From: Rhodocyclaceae bacterium | Lineage (GTDB): Bacteria; Pseudomonadota; Gammaproteobacteria; Burkholderiales; Rhodocyclaceae | DNA: 59,347 nt | Assembly: GCA_004379165.1 (NCBI GenBank) | Contig: NKXK01000040.1 | Coordinates: 1 to 59,347 of the forward strand | Reading direction: 5' to 3' | Shown here: in pieces, positions 32,563 to 40,663 of the stretch | Layout: each line of letters begins with the position of its first letter | How positions within the stretch are numbered: position 1 is the stretch's first letter | Made by a program: the position numbers and the translations under genes | The notes under the pieces: model-generated | The model's database searches: none | What the model was told of the DNA's origin: nothing | What the model saw: only the letters and a program-made list of their open reading frames with translations

Positions 32563-33114
32563 ATGTCTGACACGCCAACGCTGACTGCCGCACAACGCAA
32601 GTGGCCCAATGTGCCCGCCTGTTATGGCTGGCTGAGCCTTGACCGGCGTGGTGACTGGCGCCTGCAGGACGAGCGCGTCAGCCACCACGGCCTGATCGCT
32701 TTTCTCAATCAGAACTATCGCAGCGATGCGCAGGGCCGCTGGTTCGTCCAGAACGGCCCGCAACAGGTCTTTGTCCGCCTTGCCTGCACACCCTGGGTCT
32801 TCCGCATGCAGCCCACCGGCCCCGAGGCCCACACCGGCCAGGCGGCCGGGGACGTGACTACGGTTTATCTGGACGAGGAAGGCAGCATTCTGCTCGATAC
32901 CGCGCTCGGCATCGGGCTGCTCGACGACCGTGACCTGAGCGCCTTCCTCGCCGCATGCGTCGATGCCAACGGCGCACCGGCAGATGAGGCGCAATTGATG
33001 GAGACCCTCAACGGGCAGCCGAACCAGGCCTTCTGGCAGGGATTACCGCTGCAGCCGATTGATGCGGTGAACCTGAAATTTCGCTTTAAATTCGAAGTCG
33101 ACCCGCAGCCTTGA
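32563..33114 (+). CDS. Conserved hypothetical protein
   Basis: 183 residues, divergent from the CHAT gene. No domain recognised. It begins MSDTPTLTAAQRKWPNVPACYGWLSLD (first 20 residues are distinctive), with WFVQNGPQQVFVRLACTPWVFR and LDTALGIGLLDDRDLSAFL, and is mostly beta and acidic. No signal peptide or transmembrane segment. The codon usage and length favour a real gene. Its function is unknown. Confidence 0.8.
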   Translation: MSDTPTLTAAQRKWPNVPACYGWLSLDRRGDWRLQDERVSHHGLIAFLNQNYRSDAQGRWFVQNGPQQVFVRLACTPWVFRMQPTGPEAHTGQAAGDVTTVYLDEEGSILLDTALGIGLLDDRDLSAFLAACVDANGAPADEAQLMETLNGQPNQAFWQGLPLQPIDAVNLKFRFKFEVDPQP

Positions 33115-33133
33115 ACGCCGGAATACGGCGCCG

Positions 33134-34147
33134 TCAGCGCAAGCCGTGGCGCTTTTGCCATTCCGCCAGTTCAGGCATCGTTGTTTCGACGTCGGCCTGC
33201 AGTACCGCCGCTGCCTTCAGCAGCAGCTTGCGCTGCTCGACGGTCAGCCGGGCCGGAAACACCGGCGTCAAACTCACCAGCAGATCGCCGGCGGCATGCC
33301 GGCCGCGCCCGGGATAGCCCTTGCCCGGCAGATGCAGGTCTTGCACACCGGCCGTGCCCGGCGTCAGCATGTGATGGATCGTCCCGAGCGGCGTGGGCAA
33401 TGTGATTTCCTCGCCTGCCAGCAAGGCCAGCGCACTGACCGGCATGCTGTACGCGACATGACGCCCGTCCAGCCGGTAGAGTGGATGAGAGCGCAGAACC
33501 AACGTCAGATAGAGATCCCCCGCCGCCAGATCATCATCGCCCGGCTCCCCCTGCCCCGCCACCCGAAGCTCGTCGCCAGGCAACATGCCTGCAGGCACCT
33601 TCACCTGCAGGCTGACTTCGGTGGTCTCGCGGCCACTGCCGCCACAATCCGGGCAGACCCTTTCGGTGAAAAATCCACGTCCACCGCAGGCGTCGCAGGG
33701 CAGTAGCACCCGCTGTGCATCCCGCACCCGCCCGCTGCCATGGCAGACATCGCAGAAGCGCGTCCGCGACATGCCGGCTTCGCCGCTGCCATCGCAGGTC
33801 ACGCAGGCCTTGCCCCGGGTGTAATGAACCGTCTTGCGGCAGCCCAGTGCGCCCTCCTCAATCGTGACTTCGAGATTGAGACGGATATCGGCAGCCCGGG
33901 GCGGTTCCTCGGTCGCCGGCGCCGCCTCACCCGCTGCGGAAGCCGCGTCATCAGCCTCCGGCTCCGGCACTTCAACGGCGGTCAGCTGCTCGTAGGCGGC
34001 ATTTATTTCCTTGAAGCGCTCGGTGGCTTCCGGATGATCATTGCGATCGGGATGCCAGCGCATGGCCAGGCGGCGGAAGGCACGCTTCCACTCAACCGGC
34101 CCGGACTCCGGCGAAACCCCGAGCACGGCATACGGATCCTGCGTCAT
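33134..34147 (-). CDS. DnaJ-like co-chaperone with zinc-finger domain
   Basis: 337 residues starting MTQDPYAVLGVSPESG. J domain with the HPD motif (MRWHPDRND) at about 30-38, a short acidic linker, a cysteine-rich region with four CxxCxG-type repeats (CVTCDGSG, CDVCHGSG, CDACGGRG, CPDCGGSG), and DnaJ-type C-terminal substrate domains. It is smaller than DnaJ and lacks the Gly/Phe-rich segment, so it is a DnaJ-related paralogue rather than DnaJ itself. The start at 34147 overlaps the arginase gene by 4 bases; the longer frame runs back into it. Confidence 0.88.
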   Translation of the reverse strand: MTQDPYAVLGVSPESGPVEWKRAFRRLAMRWHPDRNDHPEATERFKEINAAYEQLTAVEVPEPEADDAASAAGEAAPATEEPPRAADIRLNLEVTIEEGALGCRKTVHYTRGKACVTCDGSGEAGMSRTRFCDVCHGSGRVRDAQRVLLPCDACGGRGFFTERVCPDCGGSGRETTEVSLQVKVPAGMLPGDELRVAGQGEPGDDDLAAGDLYLTLVLRSHPLYRLDGRHVAYSMPVSALALLAGEEITLPTPLGTIHHMLTPGTAGVQDLHLPGKGYPGRGRHAAGDLLVSLTPVFPARLTVEQRKLLLKAAAVLQADVETTMPELAEWQKRHGLR

Positions 34148-35052
34148 CGATGCCCTCCCGGCATATCCGGCAGAACGGTGGCGATCAGATCCGAAATCAG
34201 CGCCGCCGTCACGCCATGGCGGTCGCGGTCCGGGTTGTACTCGACAATTTCCAGCGCCCGCAATCCCGGCATGCCTCCGATCCACTGCAAGGCGGTCCAG
34301 ACATCGTAATCGACAAGTCCGCCTGGTTCGGGACTACCGACCCCCGGGGCCAGCGCCGGGTCGATGGCATCCAGATCGAGCGTCACGCCGAAGCCTGCAG
34401 GCGCGGCCGCAACAATCGCCATCGCCTCGTCGAGGCAGGCCGCGAACCCACGTTCCCCCAAGACTTCGGCGCCGATGATGCGCACGCCAAGACGCTCAAG
34501 AAAATCCAGTTCCTCTGGCTCATAGCTGCGCGGGCCGAGCACCACCGTATGGCGAGGGTTCAATTGCGCCCCGATCAGCCCGATGTTGAGCAAGCGCTTG
34601 TCCCCACGCCCCAGCAGACACGCCAGGGGCATGCCGTGCACCGCACCGGAGTAGGTCGTCTCCGGCGTGTGGCTGTCGAGATGGGCATCAATCCACAGCA
34701 ACCCAAGCGGCTCGCCCAGGCTACGTGCCACGCCGCTCCAGGTACCGATGGCGACGGAATGATCGCCACCGATGACCACCGGAAAAGCGCCGTTGTGCAG
34801 ACACACCGCCAGCTCGTCAGCCAACGCGTGACAGAAAGCGGCAATTCGCGACTTTTCCGACAGGCCGTCACCCGCCGGCGGAAACAGCGTGCGCCCCCAA
34901 TCGAGCAGCGGGTGCGCGGCAATTTCATGCCAGGCTTGCGACCGATGAAAAGCCACCGGCCCATCCTCGCAGGCACGATCCTGCGCGCCGATGCCACAGG
35001 CGGCACCGATGATGCGAACGCGGCGGGAGATTGAGCTGGAGCGAGTGGTCAT
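34144..35052 (-). CDS. Arginase/agmatinase-family ureohydrolase (probable arginase)
   Basis: Manganese-dependent hydrolase of guanidino compounds. Metal ligands are in GGDHS, WIDAHLDSHT and DLDAIDPA, and the C-terminal LEIVEYNPDRD has the final family Glu. The GxxxxxxDGPxxxR N-terminus (GIGAQDRACEDGPVAFHR) resembles arginases. 302 residues from MTTRSSSISRRVRI; the longer frame upstream has no support. Arginine is the likely substrate, but this rests on family resemblance. Its stop overlaps the DnaJ-like gene. Confidence 0.85.
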   Translation of the reverse strand: MTTRSSSISRRVRIIGAACGIGAQDRACEDGPVAFHRSQAWHEIAAHPLLDWGRTLFPPAGDGLSEKSRIAAFCHALADELAVCLHNGAFPVVIGGDHSVAIGTWSGVARSLGEPLGLLWIDAHLDSHTPETTYSGAVHGMPLACLLGRGDKRLLNIGLIGAQLNPRHTVVLGPRSYEPEELDFLERLGVRIIGAEVLGERGFAACLDEAMAIVAAAPAGFGVTLDLDAIDPALAPGVGSPEPGGLVDYDVWTALQWIGGMPGLRALEIVEYNPDRDRHGVTAALISDLIATVLPDMPGGHR

Positions 35053-35104
35053 GGCGGAATACGCGAAGTTGATGGCCGGCAGCGGTGAGCGCGGCAGGCG
35101 CGCA

Positions 35105-35395
35105 TTATAGGCGATGCGCCCCGGTCTTCCAGGCGTGATAAAGCTTGAGCGCCACCTGCGCGTCATTGGCGGCATAGAGCAGTTGCCGCTCATTCAGTTT
35201 CGGATTGGCCCAGTTGCTGGTGCGGGTTTTCTTGGACTTCAGCAAACGCTGCCCGAACAAACGGGCAACGGCCACTTTGGCGCCGACGGTCCCACGATGC
35301 CAGTCACCCCGCATCGCCTCGCCGAGATCGAGCACATTGGCGAGATCGATCCCCAATCGGCTGCGCAGCACACTACGATCATTGCCCAGCCCCAT
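35105..35395 (-). pseudogene. 3'-5' exonuclease (RNase D/DEDD-type) C-terminal remnant
   Basis: 96 codons matching the end of RNase D-like 3'-5' exonucleases: LANVLDLGEAMR, GTVGAKVAVARLFGQRLLKSKK, WANPKLNERQLLYAANDAQVALKLY. The last stretch holds the fourth acidic residue (D in ANDA). The N-terminal half, with the catalytic DxE motif, is missing, and an in-frame TGA precedes the first ATG. The gene is truncated at its 5' end, so no active nuclease is expected. Confidence 0.75.
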
Positions 35396-35494
35396 TCATC
35401 GTCATTTCAGCCCGCCCCACATCGTACTTGCCACATCGTTCATCATCCATACCGGCAGCGCGGTATCCTTCGCATTTTCAGCAAACGCAAGTGT

Positions 35495-35749
35495 ATGGGA
35501 AAGCCCGCAGCCCAAGGATTTTTTGCCCGACTACGTGCCCGCTGGTTCGCGCCGCCGGCACCACTGACAGCCAACGCCCGCGCCCGCCAGCTGGTCGAGG
35601 CCATCGACCGCGGCGGCATCCCGCTGATTACCGCCCGGGTCAATGCCATCGCTCGTGATCTGGGCCTGGAGGTCTCGCGCAAGGCCAGCGTCGAAGACAC
35701 CATCGCCCGCATCCGCCTGGCGCTGACACGGGTTGCCGAGCATGACTAA
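35495..35749 (+). CDS. Small conserved hypothetical protein
   Basis: 84 residues beginning MGKPAAQGFFARLRARW. No domain recognised. The middle, LVEAIDRGGIPLITARVNAIARDLGLEVSRKA, is helical and basic. It ends 17 bases inside the following GIY-YIG gene, which suggests coupling. The start was taken at 35495 because the longer frame upstream is a shadow of the exonuclease remnant. Confidence 0.65.
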   Translation: MGKPAAQGFFARLRARWFAPPAPLTANARARQLVEAIDRGGIPLITARVNAIARDLGLEVSRKASVEDTIARIRLALTRVAEHD

Positions 35750-36053
35750 GCCCTGGTATCTCTATCTCATCGAATGCACCGACGGCAGCATCTATACCGG
35801 CATTACCGTCGATGTCGCCGCCCGCTATCTTTCCCACTGCCAGGGCCGCGGCGCCCGCTACACCCGCGCCCATCCTCCCCGGCAACTGCTCGGGTACGAA
35901 TGTCACCCCGACCGCAGCAGCGCCTCCCGCGCCGAATACCGCATCAAGCAACTCAGCCCGCCCGCCAAACGGAAATATGCTCTCAATTTGACCCAAACCT
36001 TCGAATCGGAAGTCGCTGCTTCATCTGAATCAGGTGAACCGTGCCAGCCATGA
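35733..36053 (+). CDS. GIY-YIG nuclease-fold protein (UPF0213 type)
   Basis: 106 residues. The GIY-YIG pair appears as YLYLIECTDGSIYTGIT, then the family arginine and glutamate in RYLSHCQGRGARYTRAH and SRAEYRIKQL. This is the small single-domain form, whose activity on DNA is generally unproven. The alternative start MTKPWYLY at 35742 is as likely. It overlaps both neighbours. Confidence 0.88.
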   Translation: MPSMTKPWYLYLIECTDGSIYTGITVDVAARYLSHCQGRGARYTRAHPPRQLLGYECHPDRSSASRAEYRIKQLSPPAKRKYALNLTQTFESEVAASSESGEPCQP

Positions 36054-36769
36054 CCCGATACTGGCAAGCATACGTAGTGAAGAAATCCCACTGGCGCCGG
36101 CTTGCGTCCATCCAGATGGCAGCCGTTGCGCTCGCCCTCGCCCAGCAAAACCCGGCGCTGGCCGATGAGTGCAACAAGCTGCCCCCCTCCTCCGTCAGCG
36201 TACGCCTGCTCGAATCGGACATTCAAACCAACTATCAACGCAGTACGGCCGTACTGAAAGGCATGAGTGACCGTTATGCCGACCCGCGCATTACCCTACT
36301 CGGGCTGACACTCGGCAAGGCCACCGCCAGTGCCAGAGTCGCCACACAACTGCTGCGCGATCCGACCGGCCGCTGGGAATGCGCAAGCCATCAGGCCCAG
36401 GTCGAGATCGGCTATCAGCCAATTACCCTTTACGTCGGCCGGGAATTCCCGGAGGGCAGCTGCGCCTTCAAGGAAATTTACCAACACGAACTACGCCACG
36501 CCCAAACCTACCGCGACCATGCCCGCGCCATCGTGCCGGAGATCGAAGCCACCCTCCGCGAGCGTTTTGTCAGCGAGGAACCAACTCGCGGCCCTAGCGG
36601 TTCAACGCAAGCCCGCATTCAAAGCGAATTGAACGACCGCTGGCTCCCCTATATCCGACGCCTGCTCAGCGCGGTCGAAAGCCAGCAACGTGACATCGAC
36701 ACGCCCGAGGAATACGAAAAGGTCAGCAAGGCCTGCAACGGCGATATCCAGCGCTTCATGCGCCGGTGA
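36041..36769 (+). CDS. Secreted protein with HExxH motif
   Basis: 242 residues. A hydrophobic N-terminal segment, SIQMAAVALALAQQNPALADE, suggests a signal peptide cleaved after ALA. QHELRHAQTYRDHA in the middle contains HExxH, typical of zinc metallopeptidases, with a nearby His as a possible third ligand. Two cysteine pairs (Cys44/Cys124 region and the C-terminal Cys) could form disulfides. No defined family recognised; a link to DUF922-type putative proteases is only a guess. It is the last gene before the integrative element. Confidence 0.7.
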   Translation: MPAMTRYWQAYVVKKSHWRRLASIQMAAVALALAQQNPALADECNKLPPSSVSVRLLESDIQTNYQRSTAVLKGMSDRYADPRITLLGLTLGKATASARVATQLLRDPTGRWECASHQAQVEIGYQPITLYVGREFPEGSCAFKEIYQHELRHAQTYRDHARAIVPEIEATLRERFVSEEPTRGPSGSTQARIQSELNDRWLPYIRRLLSAVESQQRDIDTPEEYEKVSKACNGDIQRFMRR

Positions 36770-36780
36770 AACGGCCAAAG

Positions 36781-36813
36781 AAAAACCCCGCGAAGCTTGT
36801 CGCCAGGCGGGGC
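36781..36813 (-). terminator. Original terminator of the tRNA-Ser gene (displaced)
   Basis: On the minus strand GCGGGG... the stem CCCCGC (36786-36791) pairs with GCGGGG (36807-36812) and is followed by TTTTT. It lies 38 bases from the left copy of the att core. It reads in the same direction as tRNA-Ser, so it is most simply the terminator that followed that tRNA before the element integrated. On the plus strand it could also lie after the HExxH gene but has no T tract there. Confidence 0.7.
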
Positions 36814-36849
36814 ATTCAGTTCGCTGCCAGCAGGGACACCAGAATCATC

Positions 36850-36863
36850 TGGCGGAGACGGAG
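36850..36863. repeat. Left attachment-site core
   Basis: TGGCGGAGACGGAG, identical to the end of tRNA-Ser at 46063-46076. It marks the left boundary of the element. It would have been the 3' end of the tRNA before integration. Confidence 0.85.
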
Positions 36864-37268
36864 ACCACTCAGATAGCCGATCACACCGTCTCACCTAATT
36901 CCAACTCAGGCCGAAGCTTATCACACCCCAAATGCCCAAGCTACCAGCCGGACCCAAGCCATCTCAAAACGTCTCATCCCCAATGATGGGGGTGGCGATG
37001 GGTAGCCCATCTTAGACAGGGTACACGCCACCCCGGAAAATAATTTTCACATCGAGGGCGTTGTAGAGGCCTCCTCGCACGTATTAAGAGTACACGGGTG
37101 ATCGAAATCCGATCCTCTCCAAGCACACGCGCGAGAGTCTAACGATGACAAGAACCCGTCGAGATTCCGTGGCGTGACGAGAACTCTCGCTGCTAGGTTT
37201 GTAGAGCGAGGCTGCTTTCGTCTCACCACGGAAAAATATAAATCTCGTAATTCGTGGTGGGTGATTCG
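36864..37268. other. Left end of the element upstream of the integrase
   Basis: About 400 bases without a gene. A block at 36970-37005 resembles one near the right end (45961-45997). A third related motif overlaps the integrase start. Short open frames crossing this stretch are not convincing. It probably holds integrase arm-type binding sites and the integrase promoter. Confidence 0.55.
36970..37005 (+). repeat. Candidate integrase arm-type site, left
   Basis: Contains CATC-N6-GATGGG followed by GGTGGCGATGGGTAG. The same order of words, ACGT..CATC..GATGGG..TGG..CGATGGGTAG, occurs near the right end in the same orientation. A related word, CGATGGGTAG, overlaps the integrase start. Confidence 0.55.
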
Positions 37269-38498
37269 ATGGGTAGCAATAGCAGAAAAGAACTTGGCGC
37301 TCTCGCCGTCTCGCAGATTAACCGCAGGGGCTTCAATCATGTCGGTGGTGTTGCAGGACTCGGCCTCAACGTTACGCAATCTGGCTCCCGTAGCTGGGTC
37401 TTTCGTTATCAAATTGCTGGAATCCGTAAGGACATGGGGCTGGGGGGATATCCCGACATAACCCTCGCCCAAGCAAAGGAATTGGCCCGGGCTGCCCGGA
37501 TTAAGTTGTCCCAAGGTATCGACCCGATTGAGGAGAATCGTGCCGCACGCAGGAAGATGATTGCCGACCTCGCCGCCGCACTCAACTTCCAAGAAGCAGC
37601 GAAACGCTACATCGACAGCCAAGAGCCTATCTGGAAGAACAGCAAGCACGTCCAGCAATGGCGCAACACCATTGACACGTATGCCGTCCCGAAAATCGGT
37701 GCTCAGCCGGTGGGGGACGTTGGCCTAACTGACGTTCTAGCCGTACTTGAACCGATCTGGCGTAGCAAAACCGAAACAGCCTCCCGCTTGCGTGGCCGGA
37801 TTGAGTCAATTTTGGATTGGGCGGCGGCGCGAGGGTATCGGACTGGATCGAACCCTGCACGCTGGAAGGGATTGCTGGACAAGATTCTTCCCGCCCCGGG
37901 GAAAATCGCCAAGGTCGATCATCATCGCGCTTTGCCATATTCGGAGTTGCCAGCCTTCATGCTGAAACTTGCGGAGCAGCAAGGCATGGGGGCTCGGGCA
38001 TTGGAATTTGCCGTCCTGACCGCCTGTCGTTCCGGCGAGGTACGCGGTGCGACTTGGGACGAATTCGATCTACAGAGTGCCATCTGGACAATCCCCGCCA
38101 ATCGCATGAAAGCCAAGAAGGAACATCGGATTCCACTTTCGCGGAGGGCGTTGCAGATTGTTACGGACTTGGAGAAGGTGGCCTTCTGCGAGTTTGTCTT
38201 CCCCAGTTCGCACCAGCCGAAAACGGGTAGCGCCAAAGGGGCACCTCTCTCCGATATGACCTTGGCCGCCGTCCTGCGCCGCATGGATGTTCCGGCTGTC
38301 CCGCATGGATTCCGTTCCACCTTCCGGGATTGGTGTGCCGAGCAGACCAACTACCCGAACGAGGTCGCCGAAATGGCATTGGCCCACGCGATTAGCAACA
38401 AGGTGGAGGCAGCCTATCGACGCGGCGACCTATTCGAGAAGCGCAGGCAACTAATGCTCGACTGGGATCAGTACGCCTCGTCGCGTCGTAGCTCATAG
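37269..38498 (+). CDS. Tyrosine recombinase (P4-type integrase)
   Basis: Site-specific integrase. From the ATG at 37269 (preceded by GGTGGG) it has 409 residues. The N-terminal domain (GVAGLGLNVTQSGSRSWVFR, MGLGGYPDITLAQAKELARA) fits the DUF4102-type N-terminus of P4-like integrases. The SAM-like central domain follows, then the catalytic domain with Arg in LTACRSGEVRG (about 254), His-x-x-Arg in HGFRSTFRDW (346-349), a His in LAHAISN (373) and the nucleophile Tyr in VEAAYRRGD (383). A GTG at 37254 is also in frame. The gene lies next to the left att copy, away from the tRNA, and is complete. Confidence 0.93.
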   Translation: MGSNSRKELGALAVSQINRRGFNHVGGVAGLGLNVTQSGSRSWVFRYQIAGIRKDMGLGGYPDITLAQAKELARAARIKLSQGIDPIEENRAARRKMIADLAAALNFQEAAKRYIDSQEPIWKNSKHVQQWRNTIDTYAVPKIGAQPVGDVGLTDVLAVLEPIWRSKTETASRLRGRIESILDWAAARGYRTGSNPARWKGLLDKILPAPGKIAKVDHHRALPYSELPAFMLKLAEQQGMGARALEFAVLTACRSGEVRGATWDEFDLQSAIWTIPANRMKAKKEHRIPLSRRALQIVTDLEKVAFCEFVFPSSHQPKTGSAKGAPLSDMTLAAVLRRMDVPAVPHGFRSTFRDWCAEQTNYPNEVAEMALAHAISNKVEAAYRRGDLFEKRRQLMLDWDQYASSRRSS

Positions 38499-38549
38499 CG
38501 ATGCAGCTATTGAGCCGATACAGATTTTCAACCCGTAAGGAAAATTGCC

Positions 38550-38735
38550 ATGAGCAAGAAACGTAATCCGATCCAGAAATCCAACCGCCATACGAGCATT
38601 GGCTCCTCCACGAATTATAGGAGGCAGCAGCCTAAACTGACTGTGGAGGAACTTGATGGGATTAGGGGAAAACTGTCCCCTTATACCCATAACCCCCTCA
38701 TTCGGCGGCTGTATGTTGGTTTGATTCCGAACTGA
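38550..38735 (+). CDS. Small basic hypothetical protein in the element
   Basis: 61 residues, MSKKRNPIQKSNRHTSIG at the start, rich in Lys, Arg and Asn. AAGGAAA precedes the ATG at a good distance, and a perfect 10-base inverted repeat follows the stop. No family recognised. It could be a small DNA-binding or regulatory protein; that is speculation. Confidence 0.5.
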   Translation: MSKKRNPIQKSNRHTSIGSSTNYRRQQPKLTVEELDGIRGKLSPYTHNPLIRRLYVGLIPN

Positions 38736-38752
38736 CCCTCCGATTGGCCCTC

Positions 38753-38783
38753 CCCCGATGCATCGTTTAGGCGTGCATCGGGG
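38753..38783. terminator. Inverted repeat after the small ORF
   Basis: CCCCGATGCA (38753-38762) and TGCATCGGGG (38774-38783) are perfect complements around an 11-base loop. AAATTT follows, not a T run. It may end transcription of int or be a binding site upstream of alpA. Confidence 0.55.
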
Positions 38784-38883
38784 AAATTTACCGCCCCAGC
38801 TCCGATGCCTTACCACCAATAGTTGCTGGAAACGGGGTTGTAACTAACCTTGGCCATATCGAGTAACAGCAGGGCAGCCTCAT

Positions 38884-38901
38884 TTTGTACCGTATATAGA
38901 G
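38884..38901 (+). promoter_or_regulatory. Candidate operator upstream of the AlpA gene
   Basis: TTTGTACCGTATATAGAG shares TGTACC(G/A)TATAT with 41305-41315 upstream of the XRE regulator. TATATA could also act as a -10 element for alpA. It sits about 100 bases before the alpA start. Confidence 0.45.
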
Positions 38902-39002
38902 CACAAACTAGCCTTGGAGGACAAACCCAGCTCGGACTTTTAGAGCATACCGGGGAGATTTTGCAATTTCGCCTGAGACGCCCCGGGATAGAAAGGTGCT
39001 CT

Positions 39003-39209
39003 ATGAAGTGTCAATTTCCTTCCGACAAAGCCACGTACGGATACATTCGGCAGAAAGACCTGCTGACGATCCTTCCCTTCTCCCCGGCAACGCTGTGGCG
39101 CAAAGTCAAAGCCGGTACGTTTGTCCAGCCGGTGAAGCTCTCCGCCCGCATTACTGCGTGGAGCAAGGCCGAAGTCTATGAATGGCTGAAGCAGCAGGAG
39201 GGTAAATAA
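39003..39209 (+). CDS. AlpA-family regulator/excisionase
   Basis: 68 residues with a MerR-like helix-turn-helix: YIRQKDLLTILPFSPATLWRK followed by WSKAEVYEWLKQQ at the end (each named as a motif). The start at 39003 follows GAAAGG; a longer open frame begins at 38850 but has no support. AlpA-type proteins act as excisionases or activate the integrase of satellite elements. Its stop overlaps the start of the ATPase gene by one base (TAATG). Confidence 0.88.
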   Translation: MKCQFPSDKATYGYIRQKDLLTILPFSPATLWRKVKAGTFVQPVKLSARITAWSKAEVYEWLKQQEGK

Positions 39210-40309
39210 TGACTACCCGTGACCCGCTTCGCATCAGTGTCGTCGAGAAGGAGAAGGAATTCCACCTGTACCGCGCCAGTGATTTTCACGATCTGCTCGA
39301 AAGCCGCTGGTTGGTGGAAGAGATTTTCCCCGAGCAGGGGCTGCTGTGCGTGTATGGCTCCAGCGGTGTCGGCAAATCGTTCTTGTGCCTGGACTTGGCC
39401 GCCGCTGTCGCCGAAGGTGTCGATTGGTTTGGTCACCCCACCCAACAGGGCGACGTCGTGTATGTTGCGCTGGAAGGGCAAGCCGGTTTGCGCTTGCGCG
39501 TTAAAATCTGGGAGACCTACCACGGACGGCCTTTTCCCTCTGGGGTACGCTTCGTTTTCGATGATTTCTTCATCAACGAACTTAAGGAACCCCGGCAGCT
39601 TGGCCTCAAAATTCTGCATGGCAATGGATCGGGCGATTATTGTGATCCGGTTTTGGTAATCATCGACACGTTGAATCGGGCCGCACCCGGCTCCGATGAA
39701 AATTCATGCGCCGACATGAACGGCATTATTGCCGGTGCCACGATGCTCAAGATGACGACCGAGGCAGCTGTTCTGCTGATTCACCACCCCGGAAAAGATG
39801 CTACCCGGGGCCTCCGTGGGCATTCCAGCCTGCATGCCGCTTTGGATGCTGTTGTCGAAGTGGATAACGACGGCGAAGTGATTCGGTGGCGACTCGTGAA
39901 ATCCAAGGACGGCGAAAGCGGTATCGGCCATAGATTCAAGCTTAAACCGGTCGAGTTCGGTATTAGTAGCAGTGGCAAACCCTACAAATCCTGCGTGGTG
40001 GAATCTGTCGAGGGCTATGTTTCTGCCAAACCTGAGTCCCGGCCATCAGGGGTCAATCAGAATGCAGTCCTCGATGCCGCCCGCGAATTCTTAATTCAGC
40101 ACCGCGTGGAACGGTTCGACGTCGATTTTCCCGACAAATCATTCGTTGGCATGCCTTTCAATGATCTGCTGAGCTTGGTCTGCAACAGGCTTAATAACGT
40201 CCCGCAGTCACACCGCAAAGACCGTGCTCGGCAGGCGCTGAGGCGTCTCTGCGAGATGGGTTTCCTCGCTGCAGACGGCGAGTATGTAACGTTGCCAATG
40301 CCCGAATAA
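39209..40309 (+). CDS. RepA-like AAA ATPase/helicase
   Basis: 366 residues. A RecA-type core has Walker A VYGSSGVGKSF at residues 48-58, the VYVALEGQAGLRLRVK region, Walker B LVIIDTLNRAAPGSDEN and the LIHHPGKDATRGLRGHSSL sensor. This is the pattern of RepA-like hexameric helicases of plasmids and phages (AAA_25). The C-terminal about 90 residues look like a winged helix (RKDRARQALRRLCEMGFLAADGEYV). No primase domain is fused. Probably replicates the excised element. Confidence 0.88.
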   Translation: MTTRDPLRISVVEKEKEFHLYRASDFHDLLESRWLVEEIFPEQGLLCVYGSSGVGKSFLCLDLAAAVAEGVDWFGHPTQQGDVVYVALEGQAGLRLRVKIWETYHGRPFPSGVRFVFDDFFINELKEPRQLGLKILHGNGSGDYCDPVLVIIDTLNRAAPGSDENSCADMNGIIAGATMLKMTTEAAVLLIHHPGKDATRGLRGHSSLHAALDAVVEVDNDGEVIRWRLVKSKDGESGIGHRFKLKPVEFGISSSGKPYKSCVVESVEGYVSAKPESRPSGVNQNAVLDAAREFLIQHRVERFDVDFPDKSFVGMPFNDLLSLVCNRLNNVPQSHRKDRARQALRRLCEMGFLAADGEYVTLPMPE

Positions 40310-40367
40310 ATCAGAGTTCTCTGATGTTACAACCACGATCCATCATTAAATTTCTTAAGGAATCACC

Positions 40368-40598
40368 ATGGCCACTATGACTATCGCTGAACGGCAATTC
40401 GTGCAGTCGAAAATCAATCAACTTCCGCGTGATCGCTATGAACTTTCGGAAATCTATGCCGAGGATTGGAAACAGGTTGATTGTCCATACTTGCTCGGCA
40501 GACTGGTCCGGAGTGAAATCGCGGCCGGGCGTCTGAAGGGCATCAAGCTCGACGGCCGTAAATCGAACAATCACCTTGTCTATCTGATTTTGCATTAA
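40368..40598 (+). CDS. Small hypothetical protein after the RepA-like gene
   Basis: 76 residues, preceded by AAGGAATC. RDRYELSEIYAEDWKQVDC and the basic end GRLKGIKLDGRKSNNHLVYL suggest a small winged or helical DNA-binding protein, but I recognise no family. It follows the ATPase by 58 bases and is likely co-transcribed. Confidence 0.6.
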   Translation: MATMTIAERQFVQSKINQLPRDRYELSEIYAEDWKQVDCPYLLGRLVRSEIAAGRLKGIKLDGRKSNNHLVYLILH

Positions 40599-40663
40599 AA
40601 CTCGGTGACGCCGACATCGATCCGTAACACAGGATGGATGTCGGCATTTATCATCCGCTTACG

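Noticed and set aside
35105..35395. Functional RNase D
   Set aside because: Only the C-terminal portion is present; the catalytic DxE motif is missing and an in-frame stop precedes the start.
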